Shown here piece by piece: positions 21,035-29,489 of a DNA stretch of 57,396 bases. The notes under the pieces were generated by a model. The model saw only the letters and a program-made list of their open reading frames with translations. It searched no databases and was not told the DNA's origin. Every line of letters starts with the position of its first letter. The first letter of the stretch is position 1. Made by a program: the position numbers and the translations under genes. The DNA comes from Chloroflexota bacterium. GTDB taxonomy: Bacteria > Chloroflexota > Anaerolineae > JAAEKA01. Location of the stretch: assembly GCA_029558955.1 (NCBI GenBank), contig JAKQCW010000176.1, forward strand, positions 1 to 57,396, written 5' to 3'.

Positions 21035-21180
21035 CATCACCGCTCGGGCCGGTCTCCGACCGTGCCCCACGCCATCACCGCTCGGGCCGGTCTCCGACCG
21101 TGCCCCACGCCATCACCGCTCGGGCCGGTCTCCGACCGTGCCCCACACCGCCATCGCTCGGGCCGGTCTCCGACCGTGCC
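21035..21180 (+). repeat. Tandem array of the CGGTCTCCGACCG repeat (four copies)
   Basis: Three copies of a 38-bp unit start at 21035, 21073 and 21111, followed by a slightly shortened fourth (about 21150-21180). Each has the core CGCTCGGGCCGGTCTCCGAC and then CGTGCCCC. The segment CGGTC-TCC-GACCG is an inverted repeat. The array occupies most of the spacer between two genes. It cannot be CRISPR because the whole unit is conserved, with no variable spacers. Confidence 0.9.
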
Positions 21181-21200
21181 CGGCTCGGAGTGCATCCATC

Positions 21201-21965
21201 TTGCCCATCCTCAAAAACCTGCAAAGCTGGCTCCAACGCTTGACCCCCGAGATCGGCGCCGGCCCCAAGCTCAACGCCGATCAGCGCAGGGACCTGCTGG
21301 CCGCGCTGCACAGCGGCCGCCCCGCCGATCGCTGGCTGGCCGCAGAGGCCCTGGCTGAGGGCGATCCCGGTCGCGAGGGGATGGCCGCGTTGGCCGACCT
21401 GCTGGGCGATTCCGACCCGCTGCTGCGCTCGGAAGCTGCGCGCGGCCTGGGGCAGATCGGCGGCAAGGCTGCACGCCAGGCGCTGTTGGAGGCCGCGGCG
21501 ACCGGCGACGCGCTGACCCAGGCCGCGGCGGCCGACGGCCTGGGCGCCCTGCCCACGACTCACGAAAGCGTGGCCGCGTTGGCCGGCCTGCTGGCCAGCC
21601 CGGATGCGGCCGTGCGTCAAAGCGCGGGCGAGGCGCTGGCCCGGCTCGATCCGTTGCCGCCAGCCAAAGATGGCAGTTCCGATGCGCCGGCCGTCCAGGC
21701 TGCCTTGCTCCCCCTCTTGACCGACGACGCGGTCATGGTGCGCCGCGCGGCCGCGCTGGCGCTGGGCAGATGGGGCGACGACCAGGTGGAGTCAGCGTTG
21801 ACCGCATGCCGTGATGACGAGGCGGAAGATCCCCGTGTGCGTCAGGCGGCGGCGTCGGCCCTGGAACGGCCGCGCAAACAGCCGCCGGCGTCGCAGCCCA
21901 GGGAGGGCGGCGTCAGCGGAGAGGCAAACAGGGGCGATCCCCCGCCGCCTGACACTGGAAATTGA
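21201..21965 (+). CDS. HEAT-repeat protein
   Basis: A 254-residue all-helical protein with about five HEAT/PBS-lyase-like repeats recognisable by recurring ALADLLGDSDPLLRSEAARGL-type units (about residues 55-215) and a low-complexity polar C-terminus. Such repeats usually mediate protein contacts. The start is probably the TTG at 21201, preceded by GGAG at 21186-21189. The only upstream alternative (GTG at 21138) lies inside the repeat array and would translate it. The gene ends 4 bp before the convergent HNH gene. Confidence 0.75.
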   Translation: MPILKNLQSWLQRLTPEIGAGPKLNADQRRDLLAALHSGRPADRWLAAEALAEGDPGREGMAALADLLGDSDPLLRSEAARGLGQIGGKAARQALLEAAATGDALTQAAAADGLGALPTTHESVAALAGLLASPDAAVRQSAGEALARLDPLPPAKDGSSDAPAVQAALLPLLTDDAVMVRRAAALALGRWGDDQVESALTACRDDEAEDPRVRQAAASALERPRKQPPASQPREGGVSGEANRGDPPPPDTGN

Positions 21966-21969
21966 TCCG

Positions 21970-22311
21970 TCAGAGCGCGGCCGAAAATCGGTCTTTCGTG
22001 CGCAGGTGGAGATGCGCTTGCACCGGCATGTGCTTTATCACGCGATGTAGATCTGGGCGGCCATCGCGACGGGATGGGACATCATCTTGCGGATCAGGAG
22101 CGTGGGTTTCCTTCCCCTTGTACTCGTTGCAGGGCCGACAAGCCAACCACAAGTTCTCACGCGCGGTCTCGCCCGCTTTCGCCGTCGGCACGATGTGATC
22201 CACGGCGAGAGAGACGCCGGTCAGTAGCTCGTCAGAGAGGCAATAGCCGCAGCGGTGTCCCGCATCTTTGGCGACCTGGCGGCGTAATTCGGCCGGGACA
22301 TGGGCGGTCAT
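21970..22311 (-). CDS. HNH endonuclease, C-terminus possibly altered
   Basis: A 113-residue protein with the HNH core: zinc-type CGYC, the DHIVPTAKAGE metal/catalytic motif, NLWLACRPCNEYKG. After the core (KGKETHAPDPQ) the sequence becomes basic and low in similarity to the expected C-terminal region of this small HNH type, and it ends only 4 bp from the convergent HEAT gene, so the tail may be truncated or frameshifted. Its ATG overlaps the stop of the upstream gene by 4 bp (ATGA), indicating coupling with that partner. Roles in defence or mobile elements are possible but not shown. Confidence 0.8.
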   Translation of the reverse strand: MTAHVPAELRRQVAKDAGHRCGYCLSDELLTGVSLAVDHIVPTAKAGETARENLWLACRPCNEYKGKETHAPDPQDDVPSRRDGRPDLHRVIKHMPVQAHLHLRTKDRFSAAL

Positions 22312-22739
22312 GGTCGAGATCGCAGATCGCGCAGCTCGTCCAGCGTCGGCAGTTTGTGGCCGCGGCTCTTGAGCAGCGCGTAGGCTTGGGCCTTGCGCAG
22401 CATCAATGCATCCCCCTCATCACGCAGCGTGTCGAGCCAAGCTTGCCCTTCCGGCGTCAGCATGCCTAACCGACGGCGCTCCAGCAGGACATCGTACAGG
22501 GCAGCCTTGTCATTGTTCATGACACTGCCAGCTATCTGCCACAGTGCGTCGTCGGACAGATAGGCCATGGCCGACAATTCGGCTTGCAGCCCAGGGGGTA
22601 GATCACTCTCCACCGGGACCATGAGGCTTTCCAGCGCCTTGGCGGCCACCTCGTTCAGCGGGCGGTTGACCACCTGCGCTTGGCGCTGTAACTGCCGATA
22701 GAGATGATCTGGCAAGTTGACTGTGAGCGAGTGGGTCAT
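22308..22739 (-). CDS. HNH partner protein, ribbon-helix-helix-like N-terminus (unknown)
   Basis: A 143-residue protein starting MTHSLTVNLPDHLYRQLQRQA, which resembles the short beta-strand plus helix of ribbon-helix-helix antitoxins. The remainder is helical and ends in LPTLDELRDLRSRP. AGAGGAAA stands before the ATG. It is joined to the HNH gene by a 4-bp overlap, so the pair could be an antitoxin-like regulator with a nuclease, or simply a conserved two-gene cassette. A strong promoter is found upstream at 22802-22830. Confidence 0.75.
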   Translation of the reverse strand: MTHSLTVNLPDHLYRQLQRQAQVVNRPLNEVAAKALESLMVPVESDLPPGLQAELSAMAYLSDDALWQIAGSVMNNDKAALYDVLLERRRLGMLTPEGQAWLDTLRDEGDALMLRKAQAYALLKSRGHKLPTLDELRDLRSRP

Positions 22740-22801
22740 CGATTTCCTCTGTAAGCCTGTGCATCAAGGGCGAGAGCCGCCAAGAGCGATCGTTCACCGG
22801 C

Positions 22802-22830
22802 ATTATAGTGCGGCTTGACGGTCGGGTCAA
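22802..22830 (-). promoter_or_regulatory. Promoter of the HNH pair
   Basis: On the minus strand TTGACC (22830-22825) and TATAAT (22807-22802) are separated by exactly 17 bp. The -10 lacks the TGn extension. Transcription would begin near 22795, about 55 nt before the gene. Confidence 0.8.
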
Positions 22831-22963
22831 ACGCTTGTGCGCACAGGGTGGTCGGGCGAAGTCCCAGCCGCCGAGCAGAAGCGGTAGATGGCGGAAAGGC
22901 CACGGCCGCGCCTTCCATCATTCACCGTTCTTCACGCCCGGCGGCTATGGCATCTCCTCCCTC

Positions 22964-23854
22964 TTACGTCGCCGACTGCGCCAGGGCGATGGCGCCCAGC
23001 ACGCCGGCCATGTTGCCCAGGCCAGGGGGGACGATGTAGCTGTCGATGCCGGCGCCCAGGATCGCGGGCGACTGCACATAGCCGGCCAGCAGCGTCTGCA
23101 CCTTGCGCCGCACCAGGGGGAACATCTGCTCCTGGGCCATGACGCCGCCGCCGATGATGATGCGCTGCGGGGAGAGGGTGAAGATGTAGTTGCACAGCGC
23201 CAGGGCGATGGTCTGCGCCTCGAGCTCCCAGGCCGGGTGGTCGGCGGGCAGGGTCTCGGCCGGCTGGCCCCAGCGCGCCTTGAGCGCCGGCCCGCAGGCC
23301 AGCCCTTCGAAGCAGTCGCCGTGGTAGGGGCAGATGCCGGGGAAATCGTCATCCTTGGGCCGCGGCATACGGATGTGGCCCATCTCCGGGTGGATCAGGC
23401 CATGCATCAGCCGGCCGCTCACCATGCCGCCGCCGCCCACCCCCGTGCCGATGGTCAGGTAGAGGAAGGTGTCCAGCCCCTGGGCCGCGCCCCAGCGGTG
23501 TTCGCCCAAGGCCGCGCCGTTGACGTCGGTGTCGAAGCCGACCGGCAGGCCCAGCGCCCGGCCCACCGCGCCGGCAAAGTCGGCGTTGGCCCAGCCCGGC
23601 TTGGGGGTGGTGGTGATGAAGCCGAAGGTTGGCGAGGCCGGGTTGGGGTCCACCGGGCCAAAGGCCGCGATGCCGATGGCTGCCAGCGGCGCGTTGGCCG
23701 CCTGTTCCTGGAAAAAGCTGATAGAGCGGCCGATGGTCTCGGCAGGGGTGGTGGTGGGGAAACGCACTTCGGCCCGCACGTCGCCCGGTCCACTGGCCAC
23801 GGCGCAGACGAACTTCGTGCCGCCAGCTTCGATACCGCCGTAAAGTGTTGTCAT
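22964..23854 (-). CDS. ROK family fructokinase-like sugar kinase (second copy)
   Basis: A 296-residue kinase with [14 protein letters not shown] at the N-terminus, the pattern of the bacterial fructokinase subgroup (such as YdhR), [14 protein letters not shown], and a zinc site around [19 protein letters not shown] followed by [14 protein letters not shown]. It should phosphorylate a hexose, probably fructose or mannose, using ATP. GAGG precedes the ATG. It has its own promoter inside the 3' end of the upstream S9 peptidase gene. It is only weakly similar to the ROK kinase at 5056, so the two are not recent duplicates. Confidence 0.88.
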   Translation of the reverse strand: MTTLYGGIEAGGTKFVCAVASGPGDVRAEVRFPTTTPAETIGRSISFFQEQAANAPLAAIGIAAFGPVDPNPASPTFGFITTTPKPGWANADFAGAVGRALGLPVGFDTDVNGAALGEHRWGAAQGLDTFLYLTIGTGVGGGGMVSGRLMHGLIHPEMGHIRMPRPKDDDFPGICPYHGDCFEGLACGPALKARWGQPAETLPADHPAWELEAQTIALALCNYIFTLSPQRIIIGGGVMAQEQMFPLVRRKVQTLLAGYVQSPAILGAGIDSYIVPPGLGNMAGVLGAIALAQSAT

Positions 23855-23898
23855 GGCATACCTCGAATCAATGGGTGAAATGGCAGAGGGGCAGCGCG

Positions 23899-23907
23899 AC
23901 TATACCA
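23899..23907 (-). promoter_or_regulatory. Extended -10 promoter of the fructokinase-like gene
   Basis: The minus strand reads TGGTATAGT, overlapping the stop codon of the S9 peptidase gene and lying 45 nt before the kinase start. No -35 is evident. Confidence 0.55.
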
Positions 23908-25876
23908 CGTAACGCAGCATCCACTCCAGCAGCGCCTCGTTTTGGGCGCGGCGCATGGCCGGCTTGCCCACGCGTGAGCCGGTGTGCGAACTGTCAGGCA
24001 GCCGCAGCATCTCCACCGGGCAGCCGTTGGCCTTCAACACGGTGTAAAACTGCTCCGACTGCTCGGCTGGGCAGCGCCAATCGCTCTCGCCCTGCACCAA
24101 CAGCGTGGGTGTGCGGCAGTGGTGCGCATAGGTGATGGGCGAGCAGCGGCGGTACACCTCAGGAATCTCATGAGGATGGCCGCCCAACTCCTCGACCGCA
24201 AACCAAACGCCCACATCGCTGACGCCATAGAAGCTCAGCCAATTAGTCACCGGATTTTCCGGCACGGCGGCCTTAAAGCGGTGCGTGTGGCTGACGATCC
24301 AGCAGGAGAGATTGCCGCCGCCGGAGACGCCGCAGACGCCCAGACGCTCCCCGTCAGCCAACTGGCGGGCGATGGCCTCGTCCAGCCCGGCCATCAGGTC
24401 GCCGTAGTCCAGATTGCCCCAGTCGCCTTTGATGGCCGTGGCAAAGGGGTCGCCATAGCCGGTGGACGCGCGCTGGTTGATCATCAGCACAGCCATGCCC
24501 GCGCCCAGCAGCATCTGGCTGTCGAAATGGTAGATCGCGCCAAACGCGCCGTGGGGGCCGCCGTGGATGTAGAGCACGGTGGGAAAGGGGGGCTGGCCGT
24601 CGGCCGGCATGATCATCCACCCTTCCACCGGCGCGCCGTCGGGCCCGGAGAAGAGCAGACGCTCCACCTGCGCCTGCTGGAGGCCGGCCAGCAGATCGGC
24701 ATTCAGCGTCGTGAGGCGCTGCTCGGCCGCGTCAGGGCGCGGCAGCAGCCACAGGTCCAGCGGCTCATGCCAGTCTGACGCGGCGAAGAGCACGCTGCCG
24801 CTCAGGCGGCTGATGTCCAGCGGAATGCAGGCGCGCTCGCCGCCCGCGATGCAGCGCCATTGCTCCGGCCCGTGCAGGGCGATTCGATAGAGCGCCACGC
24901 GCCCACCTTCCTGCACCTGCACCACCGCGGACTGGCCATCGGGCGCCACCAGCAGCTTCGGCGTCGCGCGTGTCAACTGCGAGGGCATGTCCGCCTGCAG
25001 CCGGTTGGCCACGCCCACCGCCAGGCCGGCCGAGCGGTTGCTGATCTCGCCCCGACCCGCGGCGCTGGCCAGGTAGAGGTCAGATTTGGAGCCAATGGGC
25101 AGCCCTTCCGGCGCGCCGGCGAAGACGATGTGCTGGCCGTCGGGCAGCCAGGCGCCGCAGACCACGTGCATCCCCTCGTCCACCACCTCGCGCACCTGGC
25201 CTTGCAGATCGACGACGCGCAGCCGGGGATGAAAACAGCGCAGCGAGTCGGGCAGCATGGTCGCGCTGTAGAGGATTTCCCGACCGTCGGGCGACCACTG
25301 GGGGTCGTTGTTGGAGGCCAGGTCGCTGGTCAACTGCATGGGCGCCTGCGCGCCCGTGGCCGCGACCACGTAGATGTCCTGAACGGCCGGATCCAGGTAG
25401 CCGATGCCGTCGAAACGATAGATGTCGCGGGTGATGCGATAGGGCCTGGGCTGGCTGTCGCCCGCGGGCGGCGGCGGTCCCGCGGTGAAGGCGATGCGGC
25501 TGCCATCGGGCGACCAGGCGAGCCCGCCGCCGACCCCCTGCGGCAACTGCGTGATCTGGCGCGCCTCGCCGCCGTCCACAGGCAGGATGAAGAGTTGCGC
25601 CTTGCCGCCGCGGGTCGAGGTGAAGGCCAGATGCCGGCCATCGGGCGACCACTGCGGGTTCTTGTCTTCCTGTTGGCCATAGGTGAGCTGGCGCGCTTGG
25701 CCGGTGGCCAGGTGCAGCAGCCACAGGTGGGCATAGTCGGCGGCGGCGTCCGCGTCGTAGCTGGCGACGGCATAGGCCACGGCCTGGCCATCGGGCGCGA
25801 TGGCCGCGGATTGCAGCCAACGCATCAGGAAAAGATCGTCGGGGACCACGGCGCGGCGGGGGGGCTGGTCGGTCAT
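23900..25876 (-). CDS. S9 family serine peptidase (acyl-aminoacyl/dipeptidyl type)
   Basis: A 658-residue two-domain peptidase. The N-terminal two-thirds is a beta-propeller with repeated SPDG motifs (for example PQWSPDGRHLAF, LAWSPDGSRIAF, PQWSPDGREILY). The C-terminal alpha/beta hydrolase carries Ser in GVSGGGN (about 520), Asp in GESDWRCP (about 595) and His in DSSHTGS (about 631). It should cleave short peptides and, having no signal peptide, work in the cytoplasm. AGGAA precedes the ATG. The upstream hutU gene ends 16 bp before it on the same strand, so the two are likely co-transcribed. Confidence 0.92.
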   Translation of the reverse strand: MTDQPPRRAVVPDDLFLMRWLQSAAIAPDGQAVAYAVASYDADAAADYAHLWLLHLATGQARQLTYGQQEDKNPQWSPDGRHLAFTSTRGGKAQLFILPVDGGEARQITQLPQGVGGGLAWSPDGSRIAFTAGPPPPAGDSQPRPYRITRDIYRFDGIGYLDPAVQDIYVVAATGAQAPMQLTSDLASNNDPQWSPDGREILYSATMLPDSLRCFHPRLRVVDLQGQVREVVDEGMHVVCGAWLPDGQHIVFAGAPEGLPIGSKSDLYLASAAGRGEISNRSAGLAVGVANRLQADMPSQLTRATPKLLVAPDGQSAVVQVQEGGRVALYRIALHGPEQWRCIAGGERACIPLDISRLSGSVLFAASDWHEPLDLWLLPRPDAAEQRLTTLNADLLAGLQQAQVERLLFSGPDGAPVEGWMIMPADGQPPFPTVLYIHGGPHGAFGAIYHFDSQMLLGAGMAVLMINQRASTGYGDPFATAIKGDWGNLDYGDLMAGLDEAIARQLADGERLGVCGVSGGGNLSCWIVSHTHRFKAAVPENPVTNWLSFYGVSDVGVWFAVEELGGHPHEIPEVYRRCSPITYAHHCRTPTLLVQGESDWRCPAEQSEQFYTVLKANGCPVEMLRLPDSSHTGSRVGKPAMRRAQNEALLEWMLRYVV

Positions 25877-25892
25877 GGGGTTCCTTTCTGGC

Positions 25893-27545
25893 CTAGGCCA
25901 GCATGGGGACCTGCACCCCAGCGGCCTGGGCGAAGGCGATGGCCTCGGGGTAGCCGGCGTCCACGTGACGAACGACGCCCATGCCAGGGTCGGTGGTGAG
26001 GACGCGCTGCAGGCGGCGGGCGGCAGCTTCCGTGCCGTCGGCCACGATCACCTGACCGGCGTGCTGGCTGTAGCCGATGCCCACGCCGCCGCCGTGGTGG
26101 AAGCTGACCCAGGTGGCGCCGCCGACCGCGTTGATCAGCGCGTTGAGGATCGGCCAGTCGCTGATCGCGTCGGAGCCGTCGGCCATGGCCTCGGTCTCGC
26201 GGTTGGGGGAGGCCACCGAGCCGCTGTCCAGGTGATCGCGGCCGATGACGATGGGCGCCTTGACCCGACCATCGGCCACCGCCTGGTTGAAGGCCAGGCC
26301 GGCCTGGGCCCGCTCGCCGTAGCGCAGCCAGCAGATGCGCGCCGGCAGCCCCTGGAAGGCCACCCGCTCCTGGGCCATGGTGATCCAGCGGTGCAGGTGT
26401 TCATTCTCAGGGAAGAGGTCGAGGATAATCTGGTCGGTCACGCGGATATCTTCCGGGTCGCCGCTGAGCGCCACCCAGCGGAAGGGGCCGCTGCCCTCGC
26501 AGAAGAGGGGACGGATGAAGGCTGGCACGAAGCCGGGGTAGGCGAAGGCGTCCTGCACGCCGGCGTCGAAGGCCCGCTGGCGCAGGTTGTTGCCGTAGTC
26601 GAAGACCACTGCGCCGGCCCGCTGCATGGCCAGCATGGCCTCCACGTGGCGCGCCATGCTGGCGTTGGCCGCCGCCAGATAGCCGGCGCGGTCCCGCTCC
26701 CGCCATTCGGCGGCCGACTGGGGGGTGTGGCCGGCCGGGATGTAGCCCAGCAACGGATCGTGCGCGCTGGTCTGGTCGGTGACCACGTCGGGGCGCACGC
26801 CGCGGGCCGCCAGCTCCGGCAGCACGTCGGCTGCGTTGCCCAGCAGGCCGATGCTTTTGGCCTCGCCGCGCGTCTTTGCCTCCTCGGCCCAGGTCATGGC
26901 CTCCTCCAGGTTGTCGGTGGCCACATCCAGGTAGCGGTGGGCCAGCCGGCGCTCGATGCGCCAGGAATCGACCTCCACCACCAGGGCTACGCCGCCGTTC
27001 ATGGTGACGGCCAGCGGCTGTGCGCCGCCCATCTCGCCCAGGCCGGCCGTCAGCACCAGCTTGCCGGCTAGGCCGTTGCTCCAGCCCTGCTGGCGGGCCA
27101 GGCTGCCGAAGGTCTCGTAGGTGCCCTGGAGGATGCCCTGGGTGCCGATGTAGATCCAGGAGCCGGCCGTCATCTGGCCGAACATGATCAGGCCCTGCTG
27201 CTCCCAGCGGTCGAAGTTCTCCTGGGTGGCCCAGTGGGGGACGATGTTGCTGTTGGCCAGCAACACCCGCGGCGCGTCCTCGTGGGTGCGGAAGATGGCC
27301 ACCGGCTTGCCGCTCTGCACCAGCAGCGTCTCGTCGGGCTCCAACTGTTCCAGGGAGCGCAGGATGGCGTCGAAGCATTCCCAGTTGCGCGCGGCCTTGC
27401 CGCGGCCGCCGTAGACAATCAGGTTGTCGGGATCGAAGGCCACCTCAGGGTCCAGGTTGTTCTGGAGCATGCGGTAGACCGCTTCGATCAGCCAGTTCTT
27501 GCAGGTCAACTGCACGCCCCTGGGGGCGCGGATGGTGCGGGGCAT
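25893..27545 (-). CDS. hutU: Urocanate hydratase
   Basis: This 550-residue enzyme (EC 4.2.1.49) converts urocanate to imidazolone propionate in histidine degradation, using tightly bound NAD. The length and motifs match the family: [19 protein letters not shown] near the N-terminus, [52 protein letters not shown] and [24 protein letters not shown] precedes the ATG. No hutH, hutI or hutG is in the window, so the pathway is split or the remaining genes are elsewhere. A small GGGAG-GAA-CTCCC hairpin (27584-27596) lies in its 5' region. Confidence 0.96.
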   Translation of the reverse strand: MPRTIRAPRGVQLTCKNWLIEAVYRMLQNNLDPEVAFDPDNLIVYGGRGKAARNWECFDAILRSLEQLEPDETLLVQSGKPVAIFRTHEDAPRVLLANSNIVPHWATQENFDRWEQQGLIMFGQMTAGSWIYIGTQGILQGTYETFGSLARQQGWSNGLAGKLVLTAGLGEMGGAQPLAVTMNGGVALVVEVDSWRIERRLAHRYLDVATDNLEEAMTWAEEAKTRGEAKSIGLLGNAADVLPELAARGVRPDVVTDQTSAHDPLLGYIPAGHTPQSAAEWRERDRAGYLAAANASMARHVEAMLAMQRAGAVVFDYGNNLRQRAFDAGVQDAFAYPGFVPAFIRPLFCEGSGPFRWVALSGDPEDIRVTDQIILDLFPENEHLHRWITMAQERVAFQGLPARICWLRYGERAQAGLAFNQAVADGRVKAPIVIGRDHLDSGSVASPNRETEAMADGSDAISDWPILNALINAVGGATWVSFHHGGGVGIGYSQHAGQVIVADGTEAAARRLQRVLTTDPGMGVVRHVDAGYPEAIAFAQAAGVQVPMLA

Positions 27546-27599
27546 GGGGGGGGCCTCCTGGAGGGGACTAAACTGGAGGAACCGGGAGGAACTCCCAGT

Positions 27600-27672
27600 T
27601 CACTCAACGCGGGCAATCGCCAGATCAATGGAGAGCATTCGAACTTGCTGAGAATGCAGCAGTGCGTTCTCT
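27600..27672 (-). pseudogene. Possible relic of a PIN-type toxin
   Basis: Immediately after the antitoxin-like gene, one minus-strand frame between two stops reads NALLHSQQVRMLSIDLAIA, which resembles the strand-helix segment found in the middle of PIN-domain toxins. There is no start and too little sequence for a domain, so this would be a deletion remnant. It is a weak call made on pattern alone. Confidence 0.25.
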
Positions 27673-27691
27673 TAGATAAAGGGCGAGGTGT

Positions 27692-27958
27692 CTACGCCAA
27701 CGATTCCGTGGTGGACGAGGGTTTGATCAAGCGGTCCCAACTTACGCGCTCCTGCTCCAGGTACTGGGTGACGTCGATGGCTTGCCAGATTTCGGCGCCA
27801 AGACCGGCCAGCGACAACATGTCCACAGGCTCAGCGTCTTGTTTCAGTTCGCTGCAAAGCCCGTTAGACAAAATGCCTATCAGGCGCAGACGGTCCAACG
27901 GTGGGAGCTTTTCACTTACGACGATGGCTTCATCCAGGGTGACTGTCTGTTTGGTCAT
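27692..27958 (-). CDS. Antitoxin-like small protein
   Basis: An 88-residue acidic protein starting MTKQTVTLDEAIVVSEKLPP and continuing LDRLRLIGILSNGL, typical of small antitoxins paired with PIN or RelE toxins; the C-terminal EIWQAIDVTQYLEQERVSWD fits the toxin-wrapping tail of such proteins. The ATG at 27958 has CAGGAG upstream. No toxin gene follows, only a possible relic. It has its own promoter. It may be a solitary antitoxin left after loss of the toxin. Confidence 0.7.
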   Translation of the reverse strand: MTKQTVTLDEAIVVSEKLPPLDRLRLIGILSNGLCSELKQDAEPVDMLSLAGLGAEIWQAIDVTQYLEQERVSWDRLIKPSSTTESLA

Positions 27959-27992
27959 AATCCGCGCTCCTGAAGACTGATTTTTCGTCGCG

Positions 27993-28021
27993 ATCATAGC
28001 ACGTTCGCCGAGGAACTGCAA
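27993..28021 (-). promoter_or_regulatory. Promoter of the antitoxin-like gene
   Basis: On the minus strand TTGCAG (28021-28016), a 17-bp spacer and TATGAT (27998-27993) with TGC before the -10 form a good extended promoter about 35 nt before the start codon. Confidence 0.7.
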
Positions 28022-28108
28022 AGACATTGGCTGCCTGTCCCGTTATGCTGGTCTTGGTTCCAATGTCGCTTGGGGGCGAGGTTGGGCGTTGGGGGCTCAC
28101 TTTTGCGC

Positions 28109-28137
28109 TTGACGGAGGTCGAGTGTAGTGATATTAT
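28109..28137 (+). promoter_or_regulatory. Promoter of the rhodanese leader
   Basis: TTGACG (28109-28114), 17 bp and TATTAT (28132-28137), with TG one base before the -10. Transcription should start close to 28144, at the foot of the hairpin described next. Confidence 0.75.
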
Positions 28138-28141
28138 CCTG

Positions 28142-28236
28142 CTTTGAAGGCCGCACGGCGGCCTTCAAAGCTCATGCAATTGGCATTTTAACACAGATCT
28201 GTTTCCGCATAGAATCCCTGACGGGGCGTGTTTTTT
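28142..28236 (+). ncRNA. Structured 5' leader or small RNA upstream of the rhodanese gene
   Basis: CTTTGAAGGCCG (28142-28153) and CGGCCTTCAAAG (28159-28170) form a perfect 12-bp stem with a 5-nt loop at the predicted transcript 5' end. A palindrome ACAGATCTGT lies downstream. A short CCCT-GAC-GGGG pair (28216-28226) is followed by GCGTG and six Ts (28231-28236), resembling a weak intrinsic terminator. The gene start is 160 nt further on. The region 28028-28395 contains no supported ORF. It is either an independent small RNA or a leader controlling the rhodanese. Confidence 0.45.
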
Positions 28237-28395
28237 CGGTCATGGGCTTGGCGCGACCGAGCAAGAGCCGCCGCTCAAGTGGAACCAAGCGCCCAACGCC
28301 GGTGGCTGCGCAGTGACGAGTCAGAGATGGACGGACGCCAAGTTGGCGAGGGCATTGGACAGTTCATGTGATGCAGTTGGAAAAGGAATCGCACA

Positions 28396-29241
28396 ATGAA
28401 ACGCGAAGAGATGTTGATCGAACCTGATGAGCTGCTGGCGCGGCTTGGCGATCCCAAGCTGCGCATCTACGATTCGACGATCATGTTCTACATGGGCATG
28501 AGCGCTGAGGAAGCAGCCAAGATGCCGACCGCGCACGAGGTCTACCTGCAAGGGCATATCCCCGGCGCGGCCTTTTTCGACCACCAACTGTTCTCCGACG
28601 TGGGCGGCAAATATGCGCACACCTTGGCGCCGGATGAGATTCTGGCCGCGCAGATCGGCCAGATCGGGATCGGGAACCATGCCGAGGTCATCGTCTATGC
28701 CTCTGGCCTGCTGGCAAGCGCGACGCGTGCCTGGTGGATCCTGCACTATGCCGGGGTGCAGCATGTTCGCGTGCTGAACGGTGGACTGCCCGCCTGGCGG
28801 GAGGCCGGGGGCGCGCTGGCAACGGGCGAACAGAAGTATGATCCCGCGTCGTTCACGGCGGCCTTCAAACCGGAGATGTTTGCCAGCCGGGAAGAGGTGC
28901 AGGCCGCGCTCGGGCAGGGTACTGTGGTCATCGAGAACGCGCTGACGCAGGACTGGCACGATCAGGAGCATATCCCCGGTTCGACCTGCCTGCCGCTCAC
29001 CGATCTGACAGTCGGGTGGGATATCCTGCGCTCGCAGGACGAAATCTCGGCGTTGGTGGCAGCCCGCCCCAAGGGCGAACGGATCATCACCTACTGCGGG
29101 GGTGGGATCGCGGCAACGTTGAACGCGATGGCCCATCTGATGGTCGGCAACGAAAACGTAGCCGTGTACGACGGGTCGCTCTTCGAATGGAAGGGAGAAG
29201 GACTGCCGCTGAGCAGCAGCCCAGCTATGACCTTGGCCTGA
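28396..29241 (+). CDS. Tandem-rhodanese sulfurtransferase
   Basis: A 281-residue protein with two rhodanese domains (about residues 10-140 and 155-278), as in thiosulfate or 3-mercaptopyruvate sulfurtransferases. The N-terminal domain lacks the catalytic Cys. The C-terminal one has it in ITYCGGGIAATLNA (Cys about 234). The active loop is CGGGIA rather than the more common CGSGVT, so substrate preference is uncertain. It transfers a sulfane sulfur to cyanide or thiol acceptors in the cytoplasm. AAGGAA precedes the ATG. A long structured leader lies upstream. Confidence 0.92.
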   Translation: MKREEMLIEPDELLARLGDPKLRIYDSTIMFYMGMSAEEAAKMPTAHEVYLQGHIPGAAFFDHQLFSDVGGKYAHTLAPDEILAAQIGQIGIGNHAEVIVYASGLLASATRAWWILHYAGVQHVRVLNGGLPAWREAGGALATGEQKYDPASFTAAFKPEMFASREEVQAALGQGTVVIENALTQDWHDQEHIPGSTCLPLTDLTVGWDILRSQDEISALVAARPKGERIITYCGGGIAATLNAMAHLMVGNENVAVYDGSLFEWKGEGLPLSSSPAMTLA

Positions 29242-29489
29242 TGGGCGACCCCGCATCGGCATGGGACGCTTTGGCGGGCCACAGCGGCGCAGGACCGGCT
29301 ACAACAGCAGCGTCTGTCACCTGGAGCCCACCCGGTTTGAATGCACCCGCAGCGGCTCAGGCAGCGCATCAGAAACCAGGTTCATTGCCTCGCAGACCCA
29401 GATCGCAGCGCCATGAACCTTGCCCGCGCCAGCAAAGACTGGTTTTTTGACCGACGCTGAACCGCAACATAGAGCAAAGGAATCAACAC
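29242..29489 (+). other. Spacer without a supported gene
   Basis: A 51-codon ORF beginning MGRFGGPQRR is open from 29261 to about 29416, but it has no ribosome-binding site or recognisable family. A run of six Ts near 29440 may end the rhodanese transcript, although no stem precedes it clearly. Confidence 0.3.

Noticed and set aside
21035..21180. CRISPR array
   Set aside because: The complete 38-bp unit is repeated, leaving no variable spacers.
28128..28316. Short ORF in the rhodanese leader
   Set aside because: Its start overlaps the -10 box, and the frame crosses the hairpin and U-tract; an RNA role is more likely.
29261..29416. 51-codon ORF between the rhodanese and EamA genes
   Set aside because: It has no ribosome-binding site or family resemblance; kept only as a note.
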